NCBI GenBank assembly: GCA_002049825.1
Contig: MVCZ01000197.1
Coordinates: 1 to 5,810, forward strand
DNA length: 5,810 bases
Direction: 5' to 3'
Source: Candidatus Zhuqueibacterota bacterium 4484_188
Lineage (GTDB): Bacteria > Calditrichota > Calditrichia > RBG-13-44-9
This document shows, one piece after another, positions 4,913 through 5,810 of the stretch (positions within the stretch are counted from its first letter, which is position 1; every line of letters begins with the position of its first letter). The position numbers and the translations under genes were made by a program. Below the pieces are notes generated by a model. It was not told the origin of the DNA, ran no database searches, and was given only the letters and a program-made list of their open reading frames with translations.

Positions 4913-5810
4913 ATGTATTCATACAAAAGTTGGATTTTTATGTTTCGAGTAGTTTTGTATTTTCAGGGTAATTCATTACGGTGGCTGCCCGTTTTATTCT
5001 GTTCAATTTTTCTTCTGTTAAGCAATACCCAAACCGGTCGGGCTCAGGAAAAAGCCCAAAATGTGTATCAATTCCTTTCTAAAAAACTGAATTTTTCCGG
5101 CAAGGAATTTTCTGAAATAAAAGAAGGTAAGGTTGTCGTTAAATTGATCGATACTCGTCTGCAACGGGAAGTCGCCGTTTTCGGAATTGTCCGGTTGCAG
5201 ATGCCGAGACAATATTTTGCGAACTTTTACCGGGACGAGCGTGATTTTATCGAAACCGCAGATGCGCTTCAGGTAGGACGCTTCTCCAACCCTGCGCAGG
5301 AAGCAGACGTGGCGTCCCTCATCATCGAGCCCGGCAAAAAATGGTTAATTATGTGAACGCGTATCTGAAAGGTGGCAATGCCGCGCTCACTGAGTACGAC
5401 GACCAAAAATACCCGCTCAGATTGGTGGATGAATTTGAAGACCTGTTGAAAGAATCGCCATATTTATTTGTTTATGCGCCGAATTTTCATAGCTATTTGA
5501 GAGAATTTCCCCGGTACAAACTTCCCAATGAAGAAGATCAATTCTTTTGGCTGAAGGAAGATATCGGAACCAAAAGGCGGATTACCAGCATTCTGCACAT
5601 CAGTGTTTATCGTCCTCACCAGGACGCATTATTTGACCTGTTGGTTTCATCCAAGCAAATTTACGCCAGCCATTATTTTGAAGCAGCGTTCGGACTGACT
5701 GCTTTGGCAGATGATCCGGAGGATGGCGGAACCGGTTTTTACCTGCTTTATATGAACCGTTCGCGCATCGACGCTTTGCGCCACCCCCGCTTTGGCGGAC
5801 TGATTCGCAG
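4913..5810 (+). pseudogene. Secreted/anchored protein of unknown function, internal deletion and frameshift, 3' end outside window
   Basis: Piece 1 (4913-5356) has a late hydrophobic segment (LRWLPVLFCSIFLLLS) followed by NTQTGRAQE, which looks like a long-headed signal peptide with cleavage near GRA|Q. The mature part then has GKVVVKLIDT, EVAVFGIVRLQMPRQYF and FSNPAQEADVASLIIEPG before a stop in the new frame. Piece 2 (from about 5338, one frame over, open to the window end, about 156 codons) reads QKMVNYVNAYLKGGNAALTEYDD, later QFFWLKEDIG, SSKQIYASHYFEAAFGLTAL and FYLLYMNRSRIDALR. The two pieces look like the front and back of an uncharacterised family I recall from acidobacteria-like genomes, in which about 45-50 residues (including a C-x-x-G-D-C-type motif) stand between DVASL.. 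and ..YVNAYL. That block is missing here, and the frame changes at about 5325-5340. No enzymatic motif is recognised. It could instead be two overlapping genes, with ATG at 5341 overlapping the end of piece 1, but piece 2 begins mid-domain. Confidence 0.68.

Overview
The window is a bacterial chromosomal segment of moderate GC. It has two intact genes, three genes that appear broken by internal deletions, and unusually repeat-rich spacers. Purine-rich Shine-Dalgarno sites, TTGACA-type -35 boxes, TTG/GTG starts and factor-independent terminators all point to Bacteria. The GdhA sequence and the style of the spacers suggest an environmental lineage in or near the FCB group (Bacteroidota/Calditrichota-like). 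That placement is an impression from the sequence, not a computed result. No rRNA, tRNA, CRISPR array, transposase, integrase or phage gene was seen.

Layout. Bases 3-152 encode the last 49 residues of a membrane protein that starts upstream. Bases 207-775 (+) are a CPBP-family (CAAX-protease-like) membrane protease that has lost its middle, including the expected EExxxR active-site block. It converges on a hotdog-fold acyl-CoA thioesterase-like gene (839-1261, -), with an inverted repeat between the two. A long spacer (1322-2065) holds a perfect 25-bp tandem duplication, a hairpin flanked by 8-bp direct repeats, a CTTTGTG/CTTCGTG-type repeat, a possible 46-codon ORF and candidate promoters. 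Next is gdhA (2066-3418, +), an intact hexameric-type glutamate dehydrogenase with a very clear terminator.

Bases 3481-3650 form a spacer built largely of 7-bp tandem repeats, interrupted by a CCTGAGC...GTCGAAGG element. A patatin-like phospholipase gene of the RssA type (3703-4559, -) is frameshifted near its C-terminus. The divergent spacer (4560-4912) carries its TTGACA promoter, a REP-like element able to form two mutually exclusive hairpins, and a small inverted repeat. The window ends in a secreted or membrane-anchored protein of unknown function (4913 to beyond 5810, +), also broken by an apparent internal deletion and frameshift.

The genes do not form a pathway. Glutamate dehydrogenase links ammonia to 2-oxoglutarate/glutamate. 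The thioesterase, patatin and CPBP genes would act on acyl-CoA, lipids and membrane proteins, but nothing suggests a shared operon. The most notable feature is that three of the five genes seen over most of their length carry an apparent internal deletion plus a frame change, next to spacers rich in short repeats. This could be real gene decay or an assembly/amplification artefact. I found no convincing new multi-gene system.
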